Source of the DNA: CAWFLT01 sp963816795
Lineage (GTDB): Bacteria; Acidobacteriota; Vicinamibacteria; Vicinamibacterales; SCN-69-37
Length of the DNA: 48,006 bases
Reading direction: 5' to 3'
NCBI GenBank assembly: GCA_963816795.1
Contig: CAWFLT010000022.1
Span: 1-48,006, forward strand
In this document: positions 1 through 8,911 of the stretch, one piece after another
Layout of the letters: every line of letters starts with the position of its first letter
How positions within the stretch are numbered: the stretch's first letter is position 1
The notes under the pieces: generated by a model
What the model was told of the DNA's origin: nothing
Databases searched by the model: none
What the model saw: only the letters and a program-made list of their open reading frames with translations
Program-made: the position numbers and the translations under genes

Positions 1-1
1 T

Positions 2-1736
2 CCGCCACCGCCGCAAGTACCTGCCTCAATGACCGGCTTGTCTGCGATCTCGGTGCAGGTGGTCGCTGACGCCACTGGCCGGCCGGTCAAAGGTGCCTCA
101 GTCATTGCGATCGTGATCGCCGAGCAGGCGACGTACACGAAGTCCGCGTTCACCGATCGGAACGGCCGCGCGCTGCTGCTCGGTCTGGCGAAAGGGCGGG
201 TCCGCATTTCGGTAACTCATCAGGGCTATCTCAACGAGATCCACGGCCAGGAGCGCGCGGGCGACGCAGGCACGTTCATGCCGCTCGGCGGCGAACAGAC
301 GATCGGTCCGATCACGATCCGGATGAAGCGCGGCGCGACGATTTCCGGGATCGTGACCAGCGAGAGCGGCGATCCGCTGGTCGGTGTCCGCGTCGAGGCA
401 TTTCGGCGCGGATTCAGCAACGGCCGGAGCAGGTTCCTCGCGGCGGGCAGCGACGTGACCGACGATCGCGGCGCGTATCGCATTGCCGGGCTCCAGCCGG
501 GTGACTACCTCACGGGCATGGTGCCGCGCTACCTCGACGGCGCCCATGGCGACGACGCGATCTGGGACCCGAACGACGCTGACAGCGGCGTCGAGTTCAC
601 GAGCCGGCTCGCGTTCGAGCCGATGCTGGTCCTCCCAGGCGGACGGAGCGTCGCCCTCGACGACGCCGCGCCGTTGCCCGGCGAGACCTCCGGTGACGGC
701 GTGTACATGGGATACGCGGCGACGTTCTATCCAGGCACCACCGCCGCGGCGGCGGTGCCGATCAAAGTCGGTGCAGGCGAACAACGAGAGGGCGTCAGTT
801 TCCCGGTGGCGACAGTGCCCGTGGTGCGGATCTCTGGCCTCGCGACGGTGAACGGCACGCACGGTGCAGAACGGCCGCGCCCTGTTGAGCCCGGTGTCCA
901 GTGAGCCGTTGAACGATCCTGACCAGTTCGGGTCGCAGCTCAGCGCGTCCGGCGACTTCAGTTTCCCGTTCGTGCCGCGCGGCCAGTATCGTCTCGACAT
1001 TCGCGCCCAGACCGGGGCCGGGGGAGATGTCACGATGTCGGCCGGCACGGCCACGATCACGGTCGGCGATCAACCGATTCGCGACCTGATCGTCACGATG
1101 CACACTGGCAGCCGGCTGTCCGGGCGTCTGAGCTTCTCGAGCGACTACGTCGAGTCGGCAGTACGAGCGTTGTCCGACGTGCGCGTGCAGTTGTCGCTGC
1201 AACCGTCGTTTCTCGGCTCGCTCTCGATCGGCGCCACGCCGCAGCCCGAGACGGGTTTCACCTTCGAACGTCTTGCGCCGGGTACGTACACTCTCAGCGT
1301 CAGCAACCTGCCCTCCGGCTGGTTCGCCTCGTCCGCGATGGTGAACGGGCGCGACGCCTTCGATTTCGGGCTGCGCATCGAGCCCGGCCAGGATGTCGAG
1401 AACGTCGTCGTAACGGTCACTAATCGGATGGCGGAGCTGACCGGCGTCCTGCGCGATGCCGGCGGCACACCGTCGTCATCTGGCTACGTCGTGGTGTTTC
1501 CGGCCGACCGGACCTACCGGACCGGCAGCTCCAGACGAGTGCTGGCGACCCGGCCCGATACGGATGGACGCTATGCGTTTCAGCGCACGCTCCCGGCCGG
1601 CGACTACCTGCTCGCGATTGGCGACCTCGAGCCGGGCAGCTGGCAGGACCCGGCGGTCCTGGCCAGCCTGGAGGCGCGTGCGATTCGCGTGCAACTGCGG
1701 GGCGACGAAAAAGTGGTGCAAGACCTACGGCGGTAG
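2..1736 (+). CDS. Secreted carboxypeptidase-regulatory-like (transthyretin-fold) protein, 5' end missing, one frameshift
   Basis: The frame is open from the first bases of the window, so the signal peptide lies outside it; the first ATG inside is at 29. Several beta-sandwich modules of the CarboxypepD_reg type are visible: one ending near 220, one with DDRGAYRIAGLQPGDY at about 463-510, a YPGT segment near 730, and a C-terminal module with LPAGDYLLAIGDLEPGSW near 1590-1640. The frame breaks near 859. Dropping one A from GGCACGCACGGTG restores NGTPVQNG and joins the frame that runs to the TAG at 1736. Members of this family are exported; the fold alone implies binding or structure, not peptidase activity. 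First of eight paralogues in this window. Confidence 0.8.
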
Positions 1737-1764
1737 GGTTCGGCGGGCGGAGGCGTCAGACCAC

Positions 1765-1806
1765 GGGTCGAGGTCTGACCCCGGTCTGACCCCGGTCTGA
1801 CCCCGC
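1765..1806. repeat. Short direct repeat GGTCTGACCCC
   Basis: Three near-perfect tandem copies of GGTCTGACCCC lie between the first two paralogues; a related CGTCAGACCACGGG precedes them. No coding potential. The unit has an imperfect inverted character (GGTC..GACC), so each copy could form a tiny stem. A weak TACAAT at about 1815 follows, shortly before the next start codon. Confidence 0.6.
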
Positions 1807-1837
1807 GCGACCGTCTACAATTGACTGGGTTCTCCCA

Positions 1838-3811
1838 ATGAAGCTGAGGCGGCTGGCGCTGACACTCGTCGCGACCCTCGCGGCGGCGATGTCCGTCGCT
1901 GGACAGACAGTGACCCCGCCGACGACGACGCCACCAAGCACGACCGCGCCTACCGTCACCCGGCCGGGCACGATGTCGCCGGCGGCGCCAGTGCCCGTGC
2001 GCACGACACAGCCGGTCGCGTCCACGCCGCAACTTGGCGCGCGCATCGGGACCGTCTCGGGACTCGTCGTCAGCGCGATGGACGGCCGGCCACTCCCGCG
2101 CGTCGCCGTGCGCCTCAACGGACACGGCGTCGCGCAGACGCGGCTGACGGACGACAAAGGGCGCGTGACGTTCGCCGATCTCCCGCCCGGCGACTTCACG
2201 ATCAACGCGACGAAAACCGGGTTCTTCGACGGGTCGTACGGCAAGCGGCGCGCCAGCGGCACCGGGATGCCACTGTCGCTTCCGCCCGGGGTCTCGATCC
2301 CGGATATGCGAATCGAGCTCTTCAGGCCGGCGGTCATCAGCGGGTTTGTCTTCGACGAAGTCGGCGAGCCGGTCATCGGCACCCGCGTCGTCGCGCTGCG
2401 ACGACAGTTCATCGACGGGCGGTGGCGCGTGACGTTGATCGGAGAGCAGACGACGGACGACGAAGGCAACTACCGCATTTTCGGGTTGATGCCGGGTGAC
2501 TACTTTGTCAGCGTGCCGTTCGTGCAGGTCTCGGCAGCGATCGAGACGTTCGAAGAGATCGCGCGAACGGGAAGTGTGGCGGGCGGCGTGGCGGCCTTCC
2601 TCACGCCCTTCATGAACTCGACGTCCGGACTGAGCGGTCTCGACCAGAACCGCTTCGTGTTCGATGCAGACGATCGACACGTGATGATCGCCTCACCGGC
2701 CACTCCGCCTGACGCGGAGAACGGCCGCGCGTTCGCGTATCCCACGATGTACCATCCGGCCGCCGAAGCGGTCAGTCTGGGACTCGCCGTCTCGGTCGGT
2801 CCCGGCGAGGATCACCGCGGCGTCAACTTCGCACTGCGGGCGGTCCGCACGTCGCGGATCACCGGCGTCACCGTCGACGAGGACGGCCGGCCGCTGGCCA
2901 ACCAACGCCTCCGCTTGTTGAAGGCCGACACGGACGACTATGGACCAGGGACCGAGGCTGGAGCGACACTCTCGGCGCCCGGCGGCGGCTTCGCGTTTCT
3001 CCGCGTGCCGCCCGGGCGTTACCGCATCGAGGCCAGAGGCACCGCGCCACAGACGGCAGTCGCCGGATCGGACGCGCCGGTTCTCGTCGATCCCGCCGGC
3101 ACCGAGACGGTTCTCTGGGGCCGCGGAGAGGTCACCATCGAAGACAAAGACGAGAGGGTCGGCGTGAGGATGCTGGAGAGCCTCACGCTCACCGGGCAGA
3201 CAAGTTTCTCCGGCGGCCCCGCGCCGTCTGCGGAACAGCTTGGCCGGGTGCCGATTGTGCTCGCACCCGTCGACGCCGCCATGATGCCGGCGCCGCGTGG
3301 GTCGCTCGACGCCTCCGGGCGATTTGTCATCCGCGGCATCGTGCCCGGCCAGTACTTCGTGCGTATCGACGCCGCGCCGCCGGGGTGGTATTTCAAGTCC
3401 GCCATCGTCGCTGGACGTGATGCGTCCGAGACGCCGTTCGAGCTCTCGATCGCCTCGGACGTCTCGACCGTCGCCATCACCTTCACGAATCGCCCGACTG
3501 AAATCGTCGGCACGGTGCGCGACGCTCGCGGCGTCGCGGCAGGAGGAGCGACGATCGTCGTCGTGCCCGCCGCGCCGACAGCGGTGCTGAGTCAGATCAG
3601 GACGCGCGAGCTCCGCTCGGCGAGCACCGGGGCCTACGTGATTACCGGCTTGCCTCCGGGTGATTACCTCGTCGCCGCGATCGACGAAGCGCTCGCGGAA
3701 GGCTGGCAGGAAGCCGGGCGGCTCGCCGTGCTGCGCACTCAGGCCACCCGGATCACGTTGGGCGACGCAGAGCAGCGCACGCTCGACCTTCGCGTCGGCG
3801 GGCGCCGATGA
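1838..3811 (+). CDS. Secreted carboxypeptidase-regulatory-like multi-module protein
   Basis: Intact 657-residue frame. Residues 1-22 form a Sec signal peptide (MKLRRLALTLVATLAAAMS then AGQ), followed by a Thr/Pro-rich linker to about residue 60. The first beta-sandwich module is at about 65-150, a second starts at FVFDEVGEPVIGTRV with TDDEGNYRIFGLMPGDYF near 205-222, then come a YHPAAEAV segment near 305, a middle module, and a C-terminal module ending in LPPGDYLVAAIDEALAEGW and TLDLRVGGRR. The order of motifs matches the other seven paralogues. Its stop overlaps the next start by 4 bp (ATGA), so the two are translationally coupled. Probably periplasmic or surface-exposed; ligand unknown. Confidence 0.85.
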   Translation: MKLRRLALTLVATLAAAMSVAGQTVTPPTTTPPSTTAPTVTRPGTMSPAAPVPVRTTQPVASTPQLGARIGTVSGLVVSAMDGRPLPRVAVRLNGHGVAQTRLTDDKGRVTFADLPPGDFTINATKTGFFDGSYGKRRASGTGMPLSLPPGVSIPDMRIELFRPAVISGFVFDEVGEPVIGTRVVALRRQFIDGRWRVTLIGEQTTDDEGNYRIFGLMPGDYFVSVPFVQVSAAIETFEEIARTGSVAGGVAAFLTPFMNSTSGLSGLDQNRFVFDADDRHVMIASPATPPDAENGRAFAYPTMYHPAAEAVSLGLAVSVGPGEDHRGVNFALRAVRTSRITGVTVDEDGRPLANQRLRLLKADTDDYGPGTEAGATLSAPGGGFAFLRVPPGRYRIEARGTAPQTAVAGSDAPVLVDPAGTETVLWGRGEVTIEDKDERVGVRMLESLTLTGQTSFSGGPAPSAEQLGRVPIVLAPVDAAMMPAPRGSLDASGRFVIRGIVPGQYFVRIDAAPPGWYFKSAIVAGRDASETPFELSIASDVSTVAITFTNRPTEIVGTVRDARGVAAGGATIVVVPAAPTAVLSQIRTRELRSASTGAYVITGLPPGDYLVAAIDEALAEGWQEAGRLAVLRTQATRITLGDAEQRTLDLRVGGRR

Positions 3812-5547
3812 CTCGCGTCGCGATCGCCATCGCCGTCTCAGTCGCCGCGGCGGCTGGGCTCTCGGCGCATCGACCCGCGGCACCTGCTCTCGCGACCGCT
3901 CAGCAAACCACGGCGACGCTCACCGGCCGGCTCGAGAGTCCGAGTCAAACCCCGCTCGGCCAGGTGCGCATCGCGCTGATGGCCGCTGGCGTCGCCACCG
4001 TGTACGAGACGACGACGGACGACGCGGGTGGCTTCGTCTTCAAGGACATTCGACCGGGAGCCTATCGCGCGGTGATCCAGCGCGCGAGTTACACGATCGC
4101 TCTCGGCCAGGTGCGACTCCTTGCCGGCGAGTCGCTCAGTCGCGTGTTCAGGAAAGGCGTCGTCGTCGTCGGGCGCGTCGTCGATGAAACGGGCGTTCCG
4201 CGTGCGGGCGTTCCGGTGTGCCTGTTCCGGATCACGCGTCAGAGCGGATTGGAACGGTTCGAACGCGTGACCGCGGAACTCACCAATCTCGTCGGCGAGT
4301 TCGTCCTCGGCCGGGATCCGATCGTCGAGCGCAGCGACTATGTCGTCGCCGCCGTGCCCACAGGCTGCGACCAGTCGACGTTGCCGGCGCCAGGGAGTGC
4401 GATCGCATCGCGCTATGGACCCACCTACCATCCAGGGACGTCATCTCCCGTCGACGCGGCGCGGATGAGCTTCACGGTCGAGCAAGACACCGAGATCACA
4501 TTGGCGCTGCGGCCCCTGGCCGTCACTCGGCTGCAAGGCCGGGTCACCAATTACGTCAACACGAGTGTCGTCCGGGATCTGGTGCGGCTCGAGCCGCTCA
4601 CCGGGGAGCCGCTGGCGATCGCACGCACCGCCGACGTGCAGCGCGACGGATCGTTCGTGTTCCCGGGCGTGGTGCCCGGTCAGTACCGCGTCATGCTCGC
4701 CCCCCGAAAGGGACCGGATCCGACGGTGTGGGTGAACGAAGTCGTCACCGTGCGCGGTGAGTCGGTGGCGAGCGTGACGTTTGCCGCGCAACCGACGCGC
4801 ACCATCGGCGGCACGCTGAGCTTTGCTGGCCGTCCGACGCCGCTCTACGAGACGGAAGTATTTCTGGTCGTGAATGCTGAACCCATCGGGGACTCGCCAT
4901 CGGTCTTGTGGGCGCTCGGTGGCAACTTCGGCCGCGTGAGCGTCAACGGACATTTCGGGATCACCGGCCTGATGCCTGGGAAATACCGGCTGAGCGTGTC
5001 GGGTGCCGACGCGTTCGGGTGGCGGCCGAAGTTCGCCACGGTGCCAGGTTCCGAACGCCGCCTGGCCGAGCTCGACGGATTGGACGCGGCATTCACGGTC
5101 GGGCCCAACCAGGACGTGCTCGGCGTTCGCATCGACATGACGATGGCGACGACGACCGTGACGGGGCGGATTGACGACGAAGAGGGACGCCCCGCTTCCG
5201 GCGCGGACCTCGTCGTGTTCGCCCCGGACTCGCGCTACTGGATTCCCGGGTCGCGGCGGCTGGCCAGGACACGGGCCGGCGTCCGCGGCGAGTTCCAGAT
5301 CACGACCCTGCCGGAAGGCGATTATCTGGCGGCCGCGACAAACGACGCCGGGACAGAGCCCCTGCCCGAGTGGCTTGAATCACTGCGCCCACGCGCGGTG
5401 CCATTCAGGCTCGACGATGGCGAGGTGCAGGAACTGGCGCTCCGGCTGCCTGGTGGCCTGTCCGCGCTGCTGCGGGTCGATTGCCGGAGCCGGCGCCCGG
5501 TCGCCAGGCCACACCTTTGCCACCAGACTTGTCTAAGCTATTCGTGA
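3808..5547 (+). CDS. Secreted carboxypeptidase-regulatory-like multi-module protein
   Basis: 579 residues, starting in the ATGA overlap with the preceding gene. N-terminal signal peptide (MTRVAIAIAVSVAAAAGLSA). Module one spans about 30-110 with TDDAGGFVFKDIRPGAY; YHPGTSSPVDAAR near residue 210 corresponds to the family YPGT segment; the C-terminal module has LPEGDYLAAATNDAG near 500-515. The family normally ends a few residues after VQELALRLPGG; here another 25 or so residues follow (LSALLRVDCRSRRPVARP and on), which may be a lost stop or a late indel. It lacks the proline-rich linker of its upstream partner and is shorter than most paralogues. Confidence 0.82.
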   Translation: MTRVAIAIAVSVAAAAGLSAHRPAAPALATAQQTTATLTGRLESPSQTPLGQVRIALMAAGVATVYETTTDDAGGFVFKDIRPGAYRAVIQRASYTIALGQVRLLAGESLSRVFRKGVVVVGRVVDETGVPRAGVPVCLFRITRQSGLERFERVTAELTNLVGEFVLGRDPIVERSDYVVAAVPTGCDQSTLPAPGSAIASRYGPTYHPGTSSPVDAARMSFTVEQDTEITLALRPLAVTRLQGRVTNYVNTSVVRDLVRLEPLTGEPLAIARTADVQRDGSFVFPGVVPGQYRVMLAPRKGPDPTVWVNEVVTVRGESVASVTFAAQPTRTIGGTLSFAGRPTPLYETEVFLVVNAEPIGDSPSVLWALGGNFGRVSVNGHFGITGLMPGKYRLSVSGADAFGWRPKFATVPGSERRLAELDGLDAAFTVGPNQDVLGVRIDMTMATTTVTGRIDDEEGRPASGADLVVFAPDSRYWIPGSRRLARTRAGVRGEFQITTLPEGDYLAAATNDAGTEPLPEWLESLRPRAVPFRLDDGEVQELALRLPGGLSALLRVDCRSRRPVARPHLCHQTCLSYS

Positions 5548-5566
5548 AGGGGCGGGTCCAGAGACC

Positions 5567-7686
5567 ATGATGACGCCAACGCGCTCGTCCACCGCGATCG
5601 CCACGTCCGCGCTCGTCTTGATCTGCGGCCTGCTCGGCGTCACCGCCCAGCAGACGGCGCCGCCACCGCCTGCGGTGCCGCAAGGCCGGGGCGCGGAACC
5701 TGCCGGCCGCGGCGGACAGGTGCCCTCGCGCGACAACCTCGCGCCGCCGGCCGTCGGCACGGGAAGCGTGTCCGGCGTGGTCGTCGTGGAAGGTGTGGGC
5801 ACGCCAGTGCGGCGCGCGCGGGTCACCCTGACCGGGCCCGAATTGCGGGGCGGACGGACCTCGGTGACCAACGATCAGGGGCAGTTCGCGTTTTCGACGT
5901 TGCCTGCCGGCCGTTTCACGATGACGGCGTCGAAGGCCGGCTACGTCGACATCTCGTACGGCGCCAAGCGGCCGGGCCGGCCCGGTACGCCGATTCAGCT
6001 CGCCGAAGGACAGAAGCTCGAGAAAGCAAACATCACACTGCCCAAGGGCAGCGTCGTCACTGGCGTCGTGATCGACGAAAACGGCGAGCCGTCGCCGGGC
6101 ACGGCCGTGCGCGTGATGCGCTACGTCGTGAGAACGGGCGAGCGGACGCTGCAGTCGGCCGATCAGGATCAGACCGACGACCGCGGGATGTATCGCATCT
6201 ACGGACTGCAGCCTGGGGAGTACATCGTCAGCGCGGTGCCGCGGAACATGAACCTCGGCGACTTGCGGCAGACGATCATGGCGGAGATCGAAGCGGTGAT
6301 GCAGCAGGCGCAGAGCGCGCGCGGCGGGGGACCCGGCGGAATGGGGGGGCCTGTCGGAGGCGGCGGTCGTGCTGGCCGAGGCGGCGGGGGCGCAGGTATC
6401 AACAGCGTCGACATCGCGCAGGTCATGGGCGGCCGCGGCCAGCAACTGATCGATCGGGCGACGCAACTGCAGCAGCAGCTTCAGCAGGCCGAACAGGAAC
6501 AAACGGTCGCCTACGCGCCGGTGTACTACCCGGGCACCACGACGGCAGCGGGAGCCGCAGGCGTGACGCTCAGCGTCGGCGAAGAGCGCGGCGGCGTCGA
6601 CTTCCAGTTGCAACTGGTGGCCACCGCGAAGATCGAAGGACGGATTCAGGGGCCGGACGGCAATCCGGTCCAGGAAACGCGACTGTCGCTGGTGCCGGCA
6701 GACAGCTCGGGGATGCCGCCGATTCCGGGCGTCGGCTCGAACATGGCGCGCGTCGATCGCGAAGGCAAGTTCACGTTCTCGAACGTCACGCCGGGTCAAT
6801 ATCGCGTGATGGCGCGGGCGGCCGTTCGCCCGCCCGGCGATCCAGGCGCGGCGGCCGCCGGCCGCGGGCGCGGCTCGACGTCGGACCGGGCGGCCGTGGC
6901 GGACCAGGACAGCCGCAGCAGGTGCTCTGGGCGTCGGCCGACGTCACGATCGCGGGGCAGAACGTCACCGATCTCGCGCTCAATCTGCAGCCCGGCATGA
7001 CGATGACCGGCCGGGTGACGTTCGAGGGCTCGTCTCTCGCGCCGCCGGCGGATCTCACACGTGTCCGCGTCAACCTCACGCCACGCGGGCAGCAACAGGG
7101 ATTCGAGATGGGCGGCGTGCCGCCGGCGCAGGTCGACGCGACCGGACGCTTCACGATCACGGGCGTCGTGCCCGGCCGCTACACGCTCTCAGCGAATGCA
7201 CCGGCGGGCGGCGGCGCCGGCCGAGCCGGTGGCGCGCAGGCCGGCGGAGCGCAAGCCTCAGCGCAGTGGGTGCTCAAGTCAGCCGTCGCCGGTGGACGTG
7301 ACGTCCTCGACTTCCCGCTCGTCATCGAACCGAACCAGGATGTCGCCGCGGCGACTGTCACCTTCGGCGATCGCAGCCAGGAAGTCTCCGGCACGATTCA
7401 GGACCCGCAGGGCCGTCCGACTGCCGACTACACGATCATCATTTATCCGTCCGACAACCGGTACTGGCAGCCGCAGTCGCGCCGGATCCTCTCCGCGCGC
7501 CCCGGGACCGACGGCAAGTTCACGTTCCGCACGCTGCCACCCGGCGACTATCGCATCACGGCCGTGACCGACGTCGAGCCCGGCGAGTGGTTCAATCCCG
7601 ACTTCCTCAGCCAGCTCGCGGCCGCGTCGATTTCCGTGCCGCTCGCGGAGGGAGAGAAGAAGACGCAGAATATTGGGGTCAGATAG
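5567..7686 (+). CDS. Secreted carboxypeptidase-regulatory-like protein with Gly-rich insert, one frameshift
   Basis: About 706 residues after correcting one frame break. Signal peptide at the ATG at 5567 (MMTPTRSSTAIATSALVLI). Module one ends with the KAGYVDISYGAKRPGRPG segment; module two has DDRGMYRIYGLQPGEYIVSAVP near 6177-6240. A Gly/Arg-rich stretch plus a Gln-rich stretch (6320-6500) precede YYPGTTTAAGAAG. The frame shifts near 6875, where the second frame reads DVGPGGRGGPGQPQQVLWASADV into the C-terminal half. The last module contains LPPGDYRITAVTDVEPGEW. The stop at 7686 is followed at once by an AATCG-type repeat array. Domain order equals that of the 19795-21822 paralogue, its closest look-alike here. 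Confidence 0.83.
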
Positions 7687-7689
7687 AGA

Positions 7690-7990
7690 CATCGACAATC
7701 GATAATCTGCAATCTGCAATGGCAGACACATCGATAATCGGCAATCGAGATGGGTAATCGATAATGGGCAATCGCGATGGGTAATCGATAATCGGCAATC
7801 GCCGATGGGTAATCGGTAATCGGCAAAATCGCGGATGGGTAATCGGCAATCGGCAATCGCCGATGGGTAATCGATAATCGGCAATCGCGGATGGGCAATC
7901 GGTAATCGCGCTCGGCAATCGGCAATCATGATGGGCAAGCGGTAATCGGTAATTGCATCGGCAATCGGCAATGGCCGATGGGGAATGGTG
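7690..7990 (+). repeat. Low-complexity array, AATCGGCAATCG / GATGGGTAATCG family
   Basis: About 300 bp built almost entirely from interleaved words AATCGGCAATCG, GATGGGTAATCG and GATAATCGG. It begins 3-4 bases after the stop of the upstream gene. Translated, it gives YRLPIADYRLPI-type strings on the minus strand, which are meaningless as protein. Period is irregular (roughly 15-25 nt). Related fragments occur just before the starts of the 11747 and 14321 paralogues. Confidence 0.85.
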
Positions 7991-8008
7991 TAATGGGGGC
8001 GCGTCGCG

Positions 8009-8113
8009 ACACCCTCTTGCCGTGATCTCCCTCTTCTCCGTGATCTCCAGTTCTGCTCCGTGCCCTCGTTCTTCAGTTCTTCTCCGTGACCTCTAGCTCT
8101 TCTCCGTGACCTC
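8009..8113 (-). repeat. Short array, GAGGTCACGGAGAAGAG family (minus-strand reading)
   Basis: Four or five degenerate copies of a 20-26 nt unit whose plus-strand core is CTTCTCCGTGACCTC or CTTCTCCGTGATCTC. On the minus strand the array starts over the last codons and stop of the lipoprotein gene at 8093, so that protein's final residues (AEVTEKS) are encoded by the repeat unit itself. Confidence 0.7.
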
Positions 8114-8902
8114 GGCATTGTGCGGTTTTTGTCCAGGGACGCCCGTCCTTCTCCCTCGCCTCACCGTCCACCACACAATCAGGCACAACACGATGACGGC
8201 GGCCACGAACGCGCCGGCGAAAAGCCAGAGCGTCGTGTAGAGGATCGACGTCGAGTCCATCGTCACGTCCATGTCGATCGGCGTTCCGGCGCGGCGGGCG
8301 ACCAGCGTCTGTTCCCAGGTCAGGATGTTGCCGCGTTCCGTCGTGCCGTTCGTCCCATCGAGCAGCTTCACATTGTGGACGTGGATGCGGCTGGGCAGGT
8401 GTAGTTTGAAGGCGACGAGCTCCGTGCCGTCCCAGTTCACGGCGCCCGGATCGCGGAACTCCGGCGCTGCGACCACCTGGCGGTAGCGGAGCCGCTGGGC
8501 GTCAGGTGCCAGCGCGTACGACGACCACGACAGTAGACTGCACTTCGAAAGCGTGCGCACATCGGCGGTGTCGATGCGGACTTGAATGAAGCGGCGGCCC
8601 TTGCGGCGCCAGGGCTGGCCGACGTTCTCGACCGTACACCCGCCCGCTTCGAACATCGCGCGGATCTCCTGCCGATCCAGCCTCGCCGACGTCGACGGGT
8701 CGAGTGTCACGCCGCGCAGCGCGACGAGCGCCGGAATCGACGAGTCGATGACCACCGTCGCGGCGCCGTCGACGCGCAGGTACAGTTGCTCCTCGTACTC
8801 GTATTGCCGTCCGAGCGGATTGCTGCACGCCGCGGCGATCAGGACGAGCACGATCGCGGCGGCTCCGAGCACCCGAACGCGCATCCGCGCAATGATATAC
8901 AT
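8093..8902 (-). CDS. Lipoprotein with C-terminal transmembrane helix, function unknown
   Basis: 269 residues from the ATG at 8902; MRVRVLG at 8884 is an equally good start. Lipobox LIAAACS follows a short hydrophobic stretch, so a lipid-anchored Cys near residue 26 is likely. The body is soluble and unrecognised. A hydrophobic helix (TLWLFAGAFVAAVIVLCLIVWW) near residue 225-246 ends in a basic RRGRR anchor, giving two membrane attachments. Divergent from polA, with only 9-27 bp between the starts, so the promoters must overlap the coding regions. The C-terminus runs into a repeat array. No family assigned. Confidence 0.7.
   Translation of the reverse strand: MYIIARMRVRVLGAAAIVLVLIAAACSNPLGRQYEYEEQLYLRVDGAATVVIDSSIPALVALRGVTLDPSTSARLDRQEIRAMFEAGGCTVENVGQPWRRKGRRFIQVRIDTADVRTLSKCSLLSWSSYALAPDAQRLRYRQVVAAPEFRDPGAVNWDGTELVAFKLHLPSRIHVHNVKLLDGTNGTTERGNILTWEQTLVARRAGTPIDMDVTMDSTSILYTTLWLFAGAFVAAVIVLCLIVWWTVRRGRRTGVPGQKPHNAEVTEKS
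8896..8902 (+). promoter_or_regulatory. Possible -10 element TATACAT of polA
   Basis: TATACAT ends about 9 bases before the polA ATG at 8912, which would put transcription start within a few bases of the start codon and give a leaderless or very short-leader mRNA. No convincing -35 hexamer is visible. A similar layout is seen at pcnB. Speculative. Confidence 0.3.
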
Positions 8903-8911
8903 TGTCGAGCG

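Noticed and set aside
1838..3811. Carboxypeptidase enzyme
   Set aside because: Only the regulatory-type beta-sandwich is present; no zinc-peptidase HxxE or catalytic domain occurs in any of the eight paralogues.
7548..7925. Minus-strand frames with repeated YRLPI
   Set aside because: Translation of the AATCG low-complexity array; no start context and no protein-like composition.
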